Source: an uncultured Cocleimonas sp.
GTDB lineage: Bacteria > Pseudomonadota > Gammaproteobacteria > Thiotrichales > Thiotrichaceae
Assembly: GCA_937974135.1 (NCBI GenBank)
Contig: CALJIH010000278.1
Span: 1-6,665, forward strand
DNA length: 6,665 nucleotides
Direction of reading: 5' to 3'
A program made the position numbers and the translations under genes. Under the pieces are notes generated by a model. It made no database searches and had not been told where the DNA came from. It saw only the letters and a list, made by a program, of their open reading frames with translations. Shown here in pieces: positions 1-6,045 of the stretch; position 1 is the first letter of the stretch, and each line of letters begins with the position of its first letter.

Positions 1-31
1 AAGACACCCCCCTACTTTTATGTGTTTTTGA
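1..31 (+). repeat. Copy 1 of GACACCCCCC repeat, cut by window edge
   Basis: The first 20 bases read AAGACACCCCCCTACTTTTA, identical over this length to the left arm of the element at 3770-3951 and the reverse complement of its right arm apart from one base in the C run. The similarity fades through a T-rich extension (TGTGTTTTTG here, AACACTTTTG at the second copy, GGCGTTTTTA at the third). It ends about 5 bp from the stop codon of the GcvT-like gene. On that gene's strand it reads GGGGGGTGTCTT and may run into a T tract outside the window. Its partner arm, if any, is also outside the window. Confidence 0.8.
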
Positions 32-36
32 TCTAT

Positions 37-1131
37 TTAAGACCTAACTCTTAACTTCTGTGGATCATAAAACGGCAGTTGCGCAACTTCAGCAGAACAA
101 TCTATATCGCCACCCTTAACAGATAAGCTTGTTCCTGCTACAGCGGCATCAGGTCTAACATGCGCTAACGCTAGAGATTTATTCATTCGATGAGAATATG
201 CTGGGCTATTGACCACACCCACCTCTTCACCATTCAATAACAACACTTCTTCACCGACAATCATATCGTCGTGATCTACCACTAAACCACTTTGTAAGAA
301 GCGCTCTTTACCTTCGGATGCTAAAACCGCGTCTTTACCACGAAAATCTCCTTTATTTTTTGCGACCGTAAAACCTAATCCCACTTCCCATGGCGTATGT
401 TCAGTAGTCATGTCATAACCAAAGAACAATAATCCAGACTCGATTCTGACTTTATCTAAAGAAGCAAATGAACACGGCATTACGCCTTCAGCAGATAACT
501 TATCCCAAATATCTCCAACCACAGAAGCATCAGCAAAAATCTCATAACCTTTTTCACCCGAATATCCTGTTCGCGAGACACGACAGGGATGACCAAATAA
601 TTCCGTTTCTTCGTGTTGGTAATATTTTAACCGTGATAAGTCTGTTGAGGCATTTGCATTTAAAACATCCAGTGATTTTGGTCCTTGTACCGAAACATTA
701 TGCAAGGCATCTGTGAATTCAATTTCTACATTTCTACCCGCAGCCGATTCTTGTAAACGTTCCATACTCTCACCAGAACCGTGGCATAACATCCATTCGT
801 TATCGCCATTGTTTGAGATAATCGCATCATCACAAACTGTGCCTTGTTCAGTAAGAATCGATCCATAAGTGGCCGAACCAGGTTCAATTTTGGTCATGTC
901 ACGCGTAATCATATGGTCAACCACTTGCAAAGCATCGTCACCGCGAATGTAAACTTTCTTTAGCGGCGACATATCAAACATTCCTACCGCTTCTCTAATC
1001 GCATCGTGTTCTACACAAGGGTCTGAGTGGTAACTCCATGCGGTGCCCATGCCATTCCAATCTTCTAAACCAGAACCTAGTTCAGTATGTCTGCTAGCCA
1101 GTGCTGATGTACGTGATAATTCCTCTGTCAT
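37..1131 (-). CDS. GcvT-family (aminomethyltransferase/DmdA-fold) folate-dependent methyltransferase
   Basis: The 364-residue protein has the full-length GcvT fold. Members transfer a one-carbon unit to tetrahydrofolate in the cytoplasm: the T-protein of glycine cleavage, DmdA for dimethylsulfoniopropionate, and sarcosine/dimethylglycine oxidase domains. Visible hallmarks are AGMFDMSPL-like residues near 48-56 (AVGMFDMSPL), the segment EQGTVCDDAII with D101/D102 where E. coli T-protein has its catalytic Asp, VQGP near 148, RTGYSGEKGYEIF near 187-199, DKVRIESGLLFFG near 226, and a C-terminal barrel with NSPAYS and LALAHVRP. The start ATG has an AAGGAGG ribosome binding site. It follows the MttB-like gene by 29 bp and is probably co-transcribed. 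No gcvH or gcvP is adjacent, so a role as glycine cleavage T-protein is less likely than accepting a methyl group released by its neighbour. That role is inferred; the true substrate is unknown. Confidence 0.88.
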   Translation of the reverse strand: MTEELSRTSALASRHTELGSGLEDWNGMGTAWSYHSDPCVEHDAIREAVGMFDMSPLKKVYIRGDDALQVVDHMITRDMTKIEPGSATYGSILTEQGTVCDDAIISNNGDNEWMLCHGSGESMERLQESAAGRNVEIEFTDALHNVSVQGPKSLDVLNANASTDLSRLKYYQHEETELFGHPCRVSRTGYSGEKGYEIFADASVVGDIWDKLSAEGVMPCSFASLDKVRIESGLLFFGYDMTTEHTPWEVGLGFTVAKNKGDFRGKDAVLASEGKERFLQSGLVVDHDDMIVGEEVLLLNGEEVGVVNSPAYSHRMNKSLALAHVRPDAAVAGTSLSVKGGDIDCSAEVAQLPFYDPQKLRVRS

Positions 1132-1135
1132 AAAT

Positions 1136-1142
1136 CCTCCTT
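1136..1142 (-). promoter_or_regulatory. Strong Shine-Dalgarno of the GcvT-like gene
   Basis: On the minus strand AAGGAGG precedes the ATG at 1131 by four bases (ATTT). It is the clearest ribosome binding site in the window. It fixes the start and suggests the downstream gene is translated well from the shared transcript, whereas the upstream mttB-like gene has no good Shine-Dalgarno sequence. Confidence 0.8.
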
Positions 1143-1160
1143 AGTTAACTTAAATATAGG

Positions 1161-2723
1161 TTAATACCATTTGTCTGGCATTGATGATTTTTTACGCTCC
1201 ATAAATTCTAATAAGGCTTCATCAACTCCAGGGTCAATTTCTGGTGCTTGGTATTCCTCTAACATTTTTTTCCAGCGTTTATTTGCTCTTTGTTCTAGGG
1301 TTAATGCGCCATCTTCCGTCCATTGTTCATAGGAGCCTGCATCTCCCAGAGTCGATTGATAGTTTGCAGTTTTAAAGTTTTTCATAGTGTGATCAGTCGA
1401 CAAAAAATTACCGCCAGGCTCCGTTTGCAAATACGCTTCTCGACCAAATGACTCTTTATCAACTGTTATTCCACCTGCCATTTTTAGCATCATTCCGCAG
1501 TGATCTAAGTCCATAACAAACTTTTCATAACCCATACTCAAACCACCTTCTAGCCAACCCGCAGAATGATAGATCATGTTCGCACCGGCGAGAATATCTG
1601 ACATCATTCCGGTCGACGCTTCTTGCATCGCTTGGCCATCTGCTGAATTAGCCGCCGATAATTGCCCGCCACCACTGCGCACTGGCACACCTAAACGCTG
1701 ACCCAGTTGTGTAAACGCCATATGCGATAAATTTGATTCTGGGCTTCCAAAAGTTAATGACCCAGTTTGCAGATTCATCGTGGTATTGAAATTACCATAA
1801 ACCACAGGCGTGCCTTTGCGCACTAATTGGCTCAGCGCGATACCCACCATCGCTTCTGCATGAGTTTGGGCTAACACAGCTGCTTGAGTCACAGGTGACA
1901 TTGCGCCGGCAAAAATAGCGGGGGAAACTGCAACACTTTGACCTGCTGCTGCATAAACACGCAACGCACTTGACATAGTGTGATCGTAGACTAGCGGTGA
2001 ATTGACATTAATATTGCCCTGAATCACACAATGCTTTTGCATGAAATCAGCGCCATACATTATTTTTGCCATTTCAACCGAATCTTGCGCACGCTCGGGT
2101 GATGTAACACCTCCCATAAAGGGCTTGGTCGAATAGCGAAGATGCGCATAAACCATGTCCAGGTGACGTTTATTTACGGGTACATCGACGGGCTCTACAA
2201 TCGTTCCACTACCGTGATGCAATACAGGTGATTGATAGGTTAGTTTTACAAAGTTCTGAAAATCTTCCAAAGTCGCATAGCGTCGACCCTTATCTAAATC
2301 TGTCACAAAGGGCGAACCATAACCCGGCATCAGCACTATGTGATCCCCACCAAGGATTATTGAGTGCTGTGGCTGCCTACTTTCCATACGAAAGCTATCT
2401 GGTGCCGTACTGCATAATTGAGTGACATGACCTGAATCAAAACGAATGCGTTCACCTTGCACATCTGCACCCGCTTCTTTAAATAAACGCAAGGCTTCAT
2501 CATCTCCGCGGAATTCAATACCCACTTCTTTTAGGATCCAATCGGCTTGTTCTTCAATGGCTTCTAAGGCTTCAGTATGCAGTAATGGATAACGCGGAAT
2601 ATTACGTTTAAAAATCGAGGATGTTAGCGGTACAGTTGATTTGCCTTTTTGCATGCGAGCCGCACGCCCTTTTCTTGAGGGTCTGACTTTTCTAGCTGGC
2701 TCTTTAAAATTGCTTTTAGACAT
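1161..2723 (-). CDS. MttB-family (COG5598) trimethylamine/betaine-like methyltransferase, non-pyrrolysine type
   Basis: The 520-residue protein has the trimethylamine methyltransferase (MttB) family signature: an N-terminal LKEVGIEF segment (residues 64-71), GGDHIVLMPGYGSPFVTDL near 125-143, the region around KRHLDMVYAHLRYSTKPFMGG (185-205), VIQGNINVNSPLVYD (233-247), GTPVVYGNFNTTMNLQTG (304-321), SPESNLSHMAFTQLGQRLGVP (327-347), and GANMIYHSAGWLEGGLSMGYEKFVMD (380-405). Pyrrolysine-containing MttB decodes an in-frame UAG. Here the frame is uninterrupted and ends in TAA, so it belongs with the non-pyrrolysine homologues, such as the glycine betaine methyltransferase MtgB. These transfer a methyl group from a methylated amine, classically to a corrinoid protein. 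The first 28 residues are very basic (11 Lys/Arg). ATG at 2723 has no clear Shine-Dalgarno sequence. It is the first gene of a pair with the GcvT-like gene and is divergent from the LysR gene. The substrate cannot be read from sequence; glycine betaine, proline betaine, carnitine or choline-related compounds are possibilities. Confidence 0.88.
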   Translation of the reverse strand: MSKSNFKEPARKVRPSRKGRAARMQKGKSTVPLTSSIFKRNIPRYPLLHTEALEAIEEQADWILKEVGIEFRGDDEALRLFKEAGADVQGERIRFDSGHVTQLCSTAPDSFRMESRQPQHSIILGGDHIVLMPGYGSPFVTDLDKGRRYATLEDFQNFVKLTYQSPVLHHGSGTIVEPVDVPVNKRHLDMVYAHLRYSTKPFMGGVTSPERAQDSVEMAKIMYGADFMQKHCVIQGNINVNSPLVYDHTMSSALRVYAAAGQSVAVSPAIFAGAMSPVTQAAVLAQTHAEAMVGIALSQLVRKGTPVVYGNFNTTMNLQTGSLTFGSPESNLSHMAFTQLGQRLGVPVRSGGGQLSAANSADGQAMQEASTGMMSDILAGANMIYHSAGWLEGGLSMGYEKFVMDLDHCGMMLKMAGGITVDKESFGREAYLQTEPGGNFLSTDHTMKNFKTANYQSTLGDAGSYEQWTEDGALTLEQRANKRWKKMLEEYQAPEIDPGVDEALLEFMERKKSSMPDKWY

Positions 2724-2753
2724 TCAGTAGTTTTCAAATATAAGTTTAATTTA

Positions 2754-2759
2754 TTTATA
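2754..2759 (-). promoter_or_regulatory. Candidate -10 box for the mttB-gcvT pair
   Basis: TATAAA on the minus strand lies about 31 bp upstream of the mttB-like start. There is no good -35 hexamer at 16-18 bp, as expected for an activator-dependent promoter, and the dyads at 2771-2801 lie just upstream. An alternative is TTGATT (2785-2790) with a poor -10 TATGTG. This was picked by eye only. Confidence 0.3.
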
Positions 2760-2770
2760 CACACATAAAT

Positions 2771-2801
2771 ATTCGACTATATTCAATCAACAGATAGTTG
2801 A
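2771..2801. promoter_or_regulatory. Candidate LysR-type operator, two adjacent dyads
   Basis: Two imperfect palindromes sit in the middle of the 148-bp divergent intergenic region. The first, 2771-2787, is ATT-N11-AAT and contains the LysR-type T-N11-A core. The second, 2787-2801, is TCAAC-AGATA-GTTGA with perfect 5-bp arms. Their centres are 15 bp apart, roughly one and a half helical turns. The second overlaps the putative -35 region of the lysR promoter, which fits autorepression by a LysR protein that activates the opposite operon. Binding is inferred from layout, not shown. Confidence 0.45.
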
Positions 2802-2824
2802 AAGCAAACTCAAAAAGTTATACT
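2798..2824 (+). promoter_or_regulatory. Candidate promoter of the lysR gene
   Basis: TTGAAA (2798-2803) and TATACT (2819-2824) are good sigma-70-like hexamers, but the spacer is only 15 bp, shorter than the ideal 17. The -10 box lies about 48 bp before the lysR ATG. The -35 box overlaps the TCAAC-N5-GTTGA dyad. Assigned by eye. Confidence 0.4.
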
Positions 2825-2871
2825 AGCTGTTTATTATTTTTAAACTAAAGACCTAAAGAATATAGATAAAA

Positions 2872-3747
2872 ATGCGATTTAGAAATTTTGACAATTTAAG
2901 AGTATTTAATTTAGTTGCTCGACATATGAGCTTCAGCATGGCCGCGGATGAATTATGCTTAACCAAAGGTGCCATTAGTCATCAAATTAAACGTCTCGAA
3001 GAAGAGTTAGGTTTTGATGTTTTTATTCGCAATCCTGGGCACCTCGATTTAACCGAAAAAGGTCGCCGGCTTTGGCACACCTCTCAGGCGTCTTTAAAAA
3101 CCATCGAAAAAGAAATTATCTCATTACGCGAAGATGACAGCACCCGAATTACTGTTGGCACACCTACCTATTTTGCTTCACGTTGGCTGTCGTCACGCTT
3201 GATGACTTTTATCAACGATCACCCAAATACCAGCCTTCGTATTCAACCCATGGTCAATATGTTCAAACTACGAGCCGATAATATCGACATGGCGATTCGC
3301 TGGGGCAAAGGAAATTGGAACGACTTGCAATCCGAATTGCTCTTTTTATGTCCTGCATTTTTAACCGCAGGAAAAGAAATAGCTGACCAAGTTGAATCCC
3401 AGGGTTTAGAACAAACACTGTTCCAACAAAGACTTCTTCACGATCACGAAAACAGTCACGCATGGCAAGATTGGTTTGAAAAAATGGAGTTAACTTATCC
3501 TGAGCATAACGAAAAACTTGTCATACCTGATCCGAATGTTCGTGTTCAAGCTGTCATGGATAATCAAGGCATTGCGATTAATGATCAGTTGGTTAATTCT
3601 GAAATACAAAATAAAGCATTGTTCAAAATATCTGAGACCAACCTTGAAGATTACGGTTACTTTCTTGTTTATCCACCAGACTCACTTGAGAATCCTGCTC
3701 TGGCTGATTTTCGTCTTTGGATTCTTAATGAAGCCAAAAAGGATTAA
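2872..3747 (+). CDS. LysR-family (GcvA-like) transcriptional regulator
   Basis: The 291-residue length is usual for a LysR-type regulator. Residues 5-64 form the winged helix-turn-helix: FDNLRVFNLVARHMSFSMAA, then LCLTKGAISHQIKRLEEELG (recognition helix around 32-42), then FIRNPGHLDLTEKGRRL. A linker helix follows to about residue 88. The effector-binding domain begins at ITVGTPTYFASRWL (93-106). The stretch NIDMAIRWGKGNW (137-149) is typical of the GcvA subgroup, which controls glycine cleavage and many other genes. It is transcribed divergently from the mttB-gcvT pair, so it most likely regulates that pair and itself from the shared intergenic region, with an amine or one-carbon metabolite as a possible effector (inference). 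The Shine-Dalgarno sequence is weak. ATG at 2872 suits the family N-terminus. The gene converges on dinB, with the palindromic element between them. Confidence 0.9.
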   Translation: MRFRNFDNLRVFNLVARHMSFSMAADELCLTKGAISHQIKRLEEELGFDVFIRNPGHLDLTEKGRRLWHTSQASLKTIEKEIISLREDDSTRITVGTPTYFASRWLSSRLMTFINDHPNTSLRIQPMVNMFKLRADNIDMAIRWGKGNWNDLQSELLFLCPAFLTAGKEIADQVESQGLEQTLFQQRLLHDHENSHAWQDWFEKMELTYPEHNEKLVIPDPNVRVQAVMDNQGIAINDQLVNSEIQNKALFKISETNLEDYGYFLVYPPDSLENPALADFRLWILNEAKKD

Positions 3748-3770
3748 AAGTACATAGGTAGATATGATTA

Positions 3771-3792
3771 AAAAGACACCCCCCTACTTTTA
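3771..3792 (+). repeat. Left arm (copy 2) of the GACACCCCCC repeat
   Basis: It is identical to copy 1 (1-20) over the 20 bases the latter retains, including a run of six C, and lies in the same orientation. It is preceded by a run of A. It lies 23 bp after the lysR stop codon. Confidence 0.85.
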
Positions 3793-3926
3793 AACACTTT
3801 TGAGCTAAAAAACTGAGCTTTGCATACATTCTATTTATTTTCAAAAAAGGAAAAGGAGCCGAGCTTTAACAAGACAAAAGCATTTTTGTTTAATGCATAC
3901 CCTCAAGGAAGGTTTGTAAAAACGCC

Positions 3927-3949
3927 TAAAAGTAGGGGGGGTGTCTTTT
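3927..3949 (-). repeat. Right arm (copy 3) of the GACACCCCCC repeat, inverted
   Basis: On the minus strand it reads GACACCCCCCC, then TACTTTTA, matching copies 1 and 2 except for one extra C in the homopolymer. It ends in six T on the plus strand and stops only about 4 bp from the dinB stop codon. Confidence 0.85.
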
Positions 3950-3955
3950 TTGTTC

Positions 3956-5056
3956 TTATTCGAAATCCTCAATCAAACTCAACTGTTCCGGCATATCGGG
4001 GGGATTAAACTGCAAACCTAAGCCAATCAATCGCACTGGTCGCTGCCCACGTTGCCATGCTTCGGTGCACAAACGTTTATAAGCTGCTTTATCAGGAGCT
4101 GTACCAGCCATTTGAATCGTGGTGGTTTCGAAATCATTAAAGCGCAATTTCAACACTAATGATTTTGCAATCAAGCGTTGTTTTTGTTTGGCTTTCGCCA
4201 AACGTACTAACAACTCTTCATAAATCGTATCGATTTTAAGCAGACAACTTTCTAAATTCGGTAAGTCTTCAGAAAAGGTATCTTCTACGCTTAAAGACTT
4301 GCGTATCCAGTCGGTCTCAACGGGTCTATGATCAATACCTTTGCTGTATTTATATAAACGCTCACCAAAACTACCAAAGTGTTTGTGCAAACCTTCTTGG
4401 CCTAACGCCTCAAGATCTCCACAGGTTTTTAAACCTAGTTCTGTCATGCGTTTAGCAGTTACCTTACCGACACCCGAAATGGCTTTTACTGGAAGTTCTT
4501 TTACAAAATCTGCTACTTCATCGGGTGTAATCACTTTTTGACCATTGGGTTTATTCCAATCGCTCGCAACTTTTGCCAAAAACTTATTAGGTGCTACCCC
4601 TGCAGAAGCCGTAATGTTTTGTGATTCAAAAATTCGTTGTCGAATCTGTTGTGCAATCAATGTCGCACTACCATTACAGTGTGTTGAATCACTCACATCT
4701 AGGTAAGCTTCGTCTAATGATAAAGGTTCGATGATATCTGTGAATTCTTGAAAAATAGTATGGATTACTTTTGATACAGATTTGTACAAATCCATACGCA
4801 CTGGTGCTGTAATCAATTGCGGGCATTTTTGAAACGCTCGCGACATCGGCATCGCTGAGTGCACACCAAACTCACGCGCTTCATAATTACAAGCTGCCAC
4901 CACACCGCGAGTATTTGGCCGACCGCCGACTGCTAATGGCTTACCTTTTAAATTTGGGTTTTCACGCATTTCAACCGCAGCGTAAAAACAGTCCATATCG
5001 ATATGGATTATTTTTCGTTGTATATCTTTATTAGCAATAGCGCTATCAGTGGACAC
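3956..5056 (-). CDS. dinB: DNA polymerase IV (Y-family translesion polymerase)
   Basis: The 366-residue protein aligns over its length with E. coli DinB. This error-prone polymerase extends primers past damaged template bases. Catalytic acidic residues are visible as IDMDCFYAAVE (D20, with Y25 at the steric-gate position that is Phe in E. coli) and SLDEAYLDV (D115, E116). SAGVAPNKFLAKVASD (151-166) and NKPNGQ (168-173) follow, then the helix-hairpin-helix ISGVGKVTAKRM (193-204) and the little-finger domain from about 250. QLSLI at 358-362, close to the C-terminus, matches the beta-clamp-binding motif. The start is GTG at 5056: a stop lies upstream in frame and no other ATG/GTG/TTG fits before the conserved IIHIDMDCF. 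It adds about 12 residues to the E. coli N-terminus. The start overlaps the last 11 bp of hslO, suggesting translational coupling. No LexA-like CTGT-N8-ACAG box was seen just upstream. Confidence 0.95.
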   Translation of the reverse strand: MSTDSAIANKDIQRKIIHIDMDCFYAAVEMRENPNLKGKPLAVGGRPNTRGVVAACNYEAREFGVHSAMPMSRAFQKCPQLITAPVRMDLYKSVSKVIHTIFQEFTDIIEPLSLDEAYLDVSDSTHCNGSATLIAQQIRQRIFESQNITASAGVAPNKFLAKVASDWNKPNGQKVITPDEVADFVKELPVKAISGVGKVTAKRMTELGLKTCGDLEALGQEGLHKHFGSFGERLYKYSKGIDHRPVETDWIRKSLSVEDTFSEDLPNLESCLLKIDTIYEELLVRLAKAKQKQRLIAKSLVLKLRFNDFETTTIQMAGTAPDKAAYKRLCTEAWQRGQRPVRLIGLGLQFNPPDMPEQLSLIEDFE

Positions 5057-5957
5057 TACCTGTTCCGTTATTATCTGTAATAGTAATGTCAGCGTCGCTA
5101 AATAAGCGAGTCACATCCACATTATCTAACACATACTTGGTGTTACAAAAATCACAATCTACCGTAATATTATCCTGCTCTTGTATGATTGATTTCGCCT
5201 CTTCTTCACCAACTGAGCGAATTGCATGCTCGATCTTTTCAATTGAGCAAGAACACTCAAAACGAATCGCTTTAGCATCATAAAGCCTAAGATCTTCTTC
5301 GTGATATAAACGATGCAATAATTCTTGCGCTTCAAGCCCTATTAATTCTTCATCTTTAATCGTATCTGCAAGAATGCTGGCATGATCCCAACCATCAGAC
5401 TGTAACTCAGTTTCTTCCGAAGGCAGGCTTTGTAACATCAAACCAGATGCATTATTTTCATTAACCGATAACCAAATACGAGTGTTTAACTGTTCAGATT
5501 GGGCAAAGTACTGGGTAAAACACTCTGCTAGGGAATCACCATCTAATGATACCAAACTCTGATAACGCTCACCTTGAGTGGAATTAGGCTCAACACTGAT
5601 AGCCATAGTACCTTGTTGAGCATTTGTGCTTGTTGTTTGAAACAAATCGTTGAAATTTGCGTTATCTGGAATATCACCATCCCAATTAGCCATACCACGA
5701 ATTGCACCATTAGAAGTTGATTGCACGACTAACATCGAAACAGGCGCAGTACCGTGAATTTGTAAAATTAAAGAACCATCAAATTTCAAAGAATCAGCCA
5801 ATAAGCTGATAGCAACCAACGCTTCTCCTAACACTTTCTTAACGGCAGGAGGATATTCTGTAGTACTTTGAATGTCGTGCCAGGATTGGCTTAAAGAAAC
5901 CCATTCACCTCGAACATGAAGGTTTTCTAATTGAAATCGATGCAGAGTGTCAGACAT
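5046..5957 (-). CDS. hslO: Hsp33, redox-regulated holdase chaperone
   Basis: Hsp33 is a cytoplasmic chaperone that binds unfolding proteins after oxidative activation. From the chosen start the protein is 303 residues, close to E. coli Hsp33, with matching stretches such as LHRFQLENLHVRGE near the N-terminus, LKFDGSLILQI, GERYQSLVSLDGDSLAEC, RLYHEEDLRLYD and the redox zinc centre near the C-terminus. The four zinc cysteines are C235-S-C237 and C268-D-F-C271 with the same CxC-X30-CxxC spacing as E. coli, so redox switching should be intact. ATG at 5957 (MSDTLHRFQLEN) is preferred over the in-frame TTG at 5984, which would add nine residues (MYLFVTNTI) absent from the family. The Shine-Dalgarno sequence is weak. 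It lies 88 bp after the GGDEF gene and overlaps dinB by 11 bp, so hslO and dinB form a likely two-gene stress operon. Confidence 0.95.
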   Translation of the reverse strand: MSDTLHRFQLENLHVRGEWVSLSQSWHDIQSTTEYPPAVKKVLGEALVAISLLADSLKFDGSLILQIHGTAPVSMLVVQSTSNGAIRGMANWDGDIPDNANFNDLFQTTSTNAQQGTMAISVEPNSTQGERYQSLVSLDGDSLAECFTQYFAQSEQLNTRIWLSVNENNASGLMLQSLPSEETELQSDGWDHASILADTIKDEELIGLEAQELLHRLYHEEDLRLYDAKAIRFECSCSIEKIEHAIRSVGEEEAKSIIQEQDNITVDCDFCNTKYVLDNVDVTRLFSDADITITDNNGTGSVH

Positions 5958-5984
5958 AATTGTATTCGTAACAAACAAATACAA

Positions 5985-5990
5985 ATTCTA
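5985..5990 (-). promoter_or_regulatory. Weak candidate -10 box for hslO-dinB
   Basis: TAGAAT on the minus strand lies 27 bp upstream of the hslO ATG, in the 88-bp gap after the GGDEF gene. No convincing -35 hexamer is seen at the right distance. The operon may instead be read partly through from the GGDEF gene. Confidence 0.25.
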
Positions 5991-6045
5991 ACGCAGCTAG
6001 TGAATTTACAGAACTTTTTAATAGCGAATTTTACTAAAAATCAGT

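Larger units (their letters stand above)
3770..3951. mobile_element. Palindrome-ended small intergenic element (MITE/REP-like)
   Basis: A 182-bp stretch between two convergent genes is bounded by a near-perfect inverted repeat. The left arm (3771-3792) contains AAGACACCCCCCTACTTTTA. The right arm (3927-3949) is its reverse complement with seven G instead of six. The interior has no believable gene; it holds a small perfect stem-loop (ACAAAA-GCAT-TTTTGT, 3874-3889) and a 7-bp direct repeat TGCATAC (3821, 3894). A third arm copy lies at position 1. Repetition in intergenic sites, long inverted ends and lack of coding capacity fit a non-autonomous element, possibly of the kind spread by REP-associated Y1 transposases. 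No transposase is in the window and no target-site duplication is obvious, so the mobile label is an inference. The 208 bp between the lysR and dinB stops contain nothing else. Confidence 0.5.
3771..3951. terminator. Possible bidirectional terminator at the lysR/dinB convergence
   Basis: In RNA from either strand, the two arms can form a stem of about 22 bp with a GC-rich centre, followed by a run of five to six U. This is the layout of an intrinsic terminator, and the site lies just after the stops of two convergent genes. The loop of about 134 nt is far longer than usual, so termination is plausible but unproven. Confidence 0.3.

Noticed and set aside
37..1131. Assignment of the GcvT-like gene as the glycine cleavage T-protein gcvT
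   Set aside because: There is no gcvH or gcvP beside it and it is paired with an MttB homologue; the family is certain but the glycine cleavage role is not supported by context.
3518..3757. Plus-strand open frame of 79 codons overlapping lysR in another frame
   Set aside because: It is wholly covered by the well-supported lysR frame and its low-complexity hydrophobic translation shows no family signature.
3870..3951. CRISPR array or tRNA/rRNA gene in the intergenic repeats
   Set aside because: Only three arm copies exist, in mixed orientation and without regular spacers; no cloverleaf or rRNA-like sequence was found.
3820..4008. Small plus-strand open frame of 62 codons running through the palindromic element into dinB
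   Set aside because: It crosses the repeat arm and the dinB 3' end, resembles no known family and lacks a ribosome binding site; it is an accidental frame.
5957..5984. Nine-residue upstream extension of Hsp33 starting at TTG 5984
   Set aside because: The ATG at 5957 gives the family N-terminus; the extension has a rare start codon and no homology to Hsp33.
6015..6040. AT-rich stem-loop (9-bp arms, 8-nt loop) just after the GGDEF stop, considered as a terminator
   Set aside because: The stem has only A-T pairs plus one wobble, and no T tract follows on the minus strand, so it is too weak to call an intrinsic terminator.
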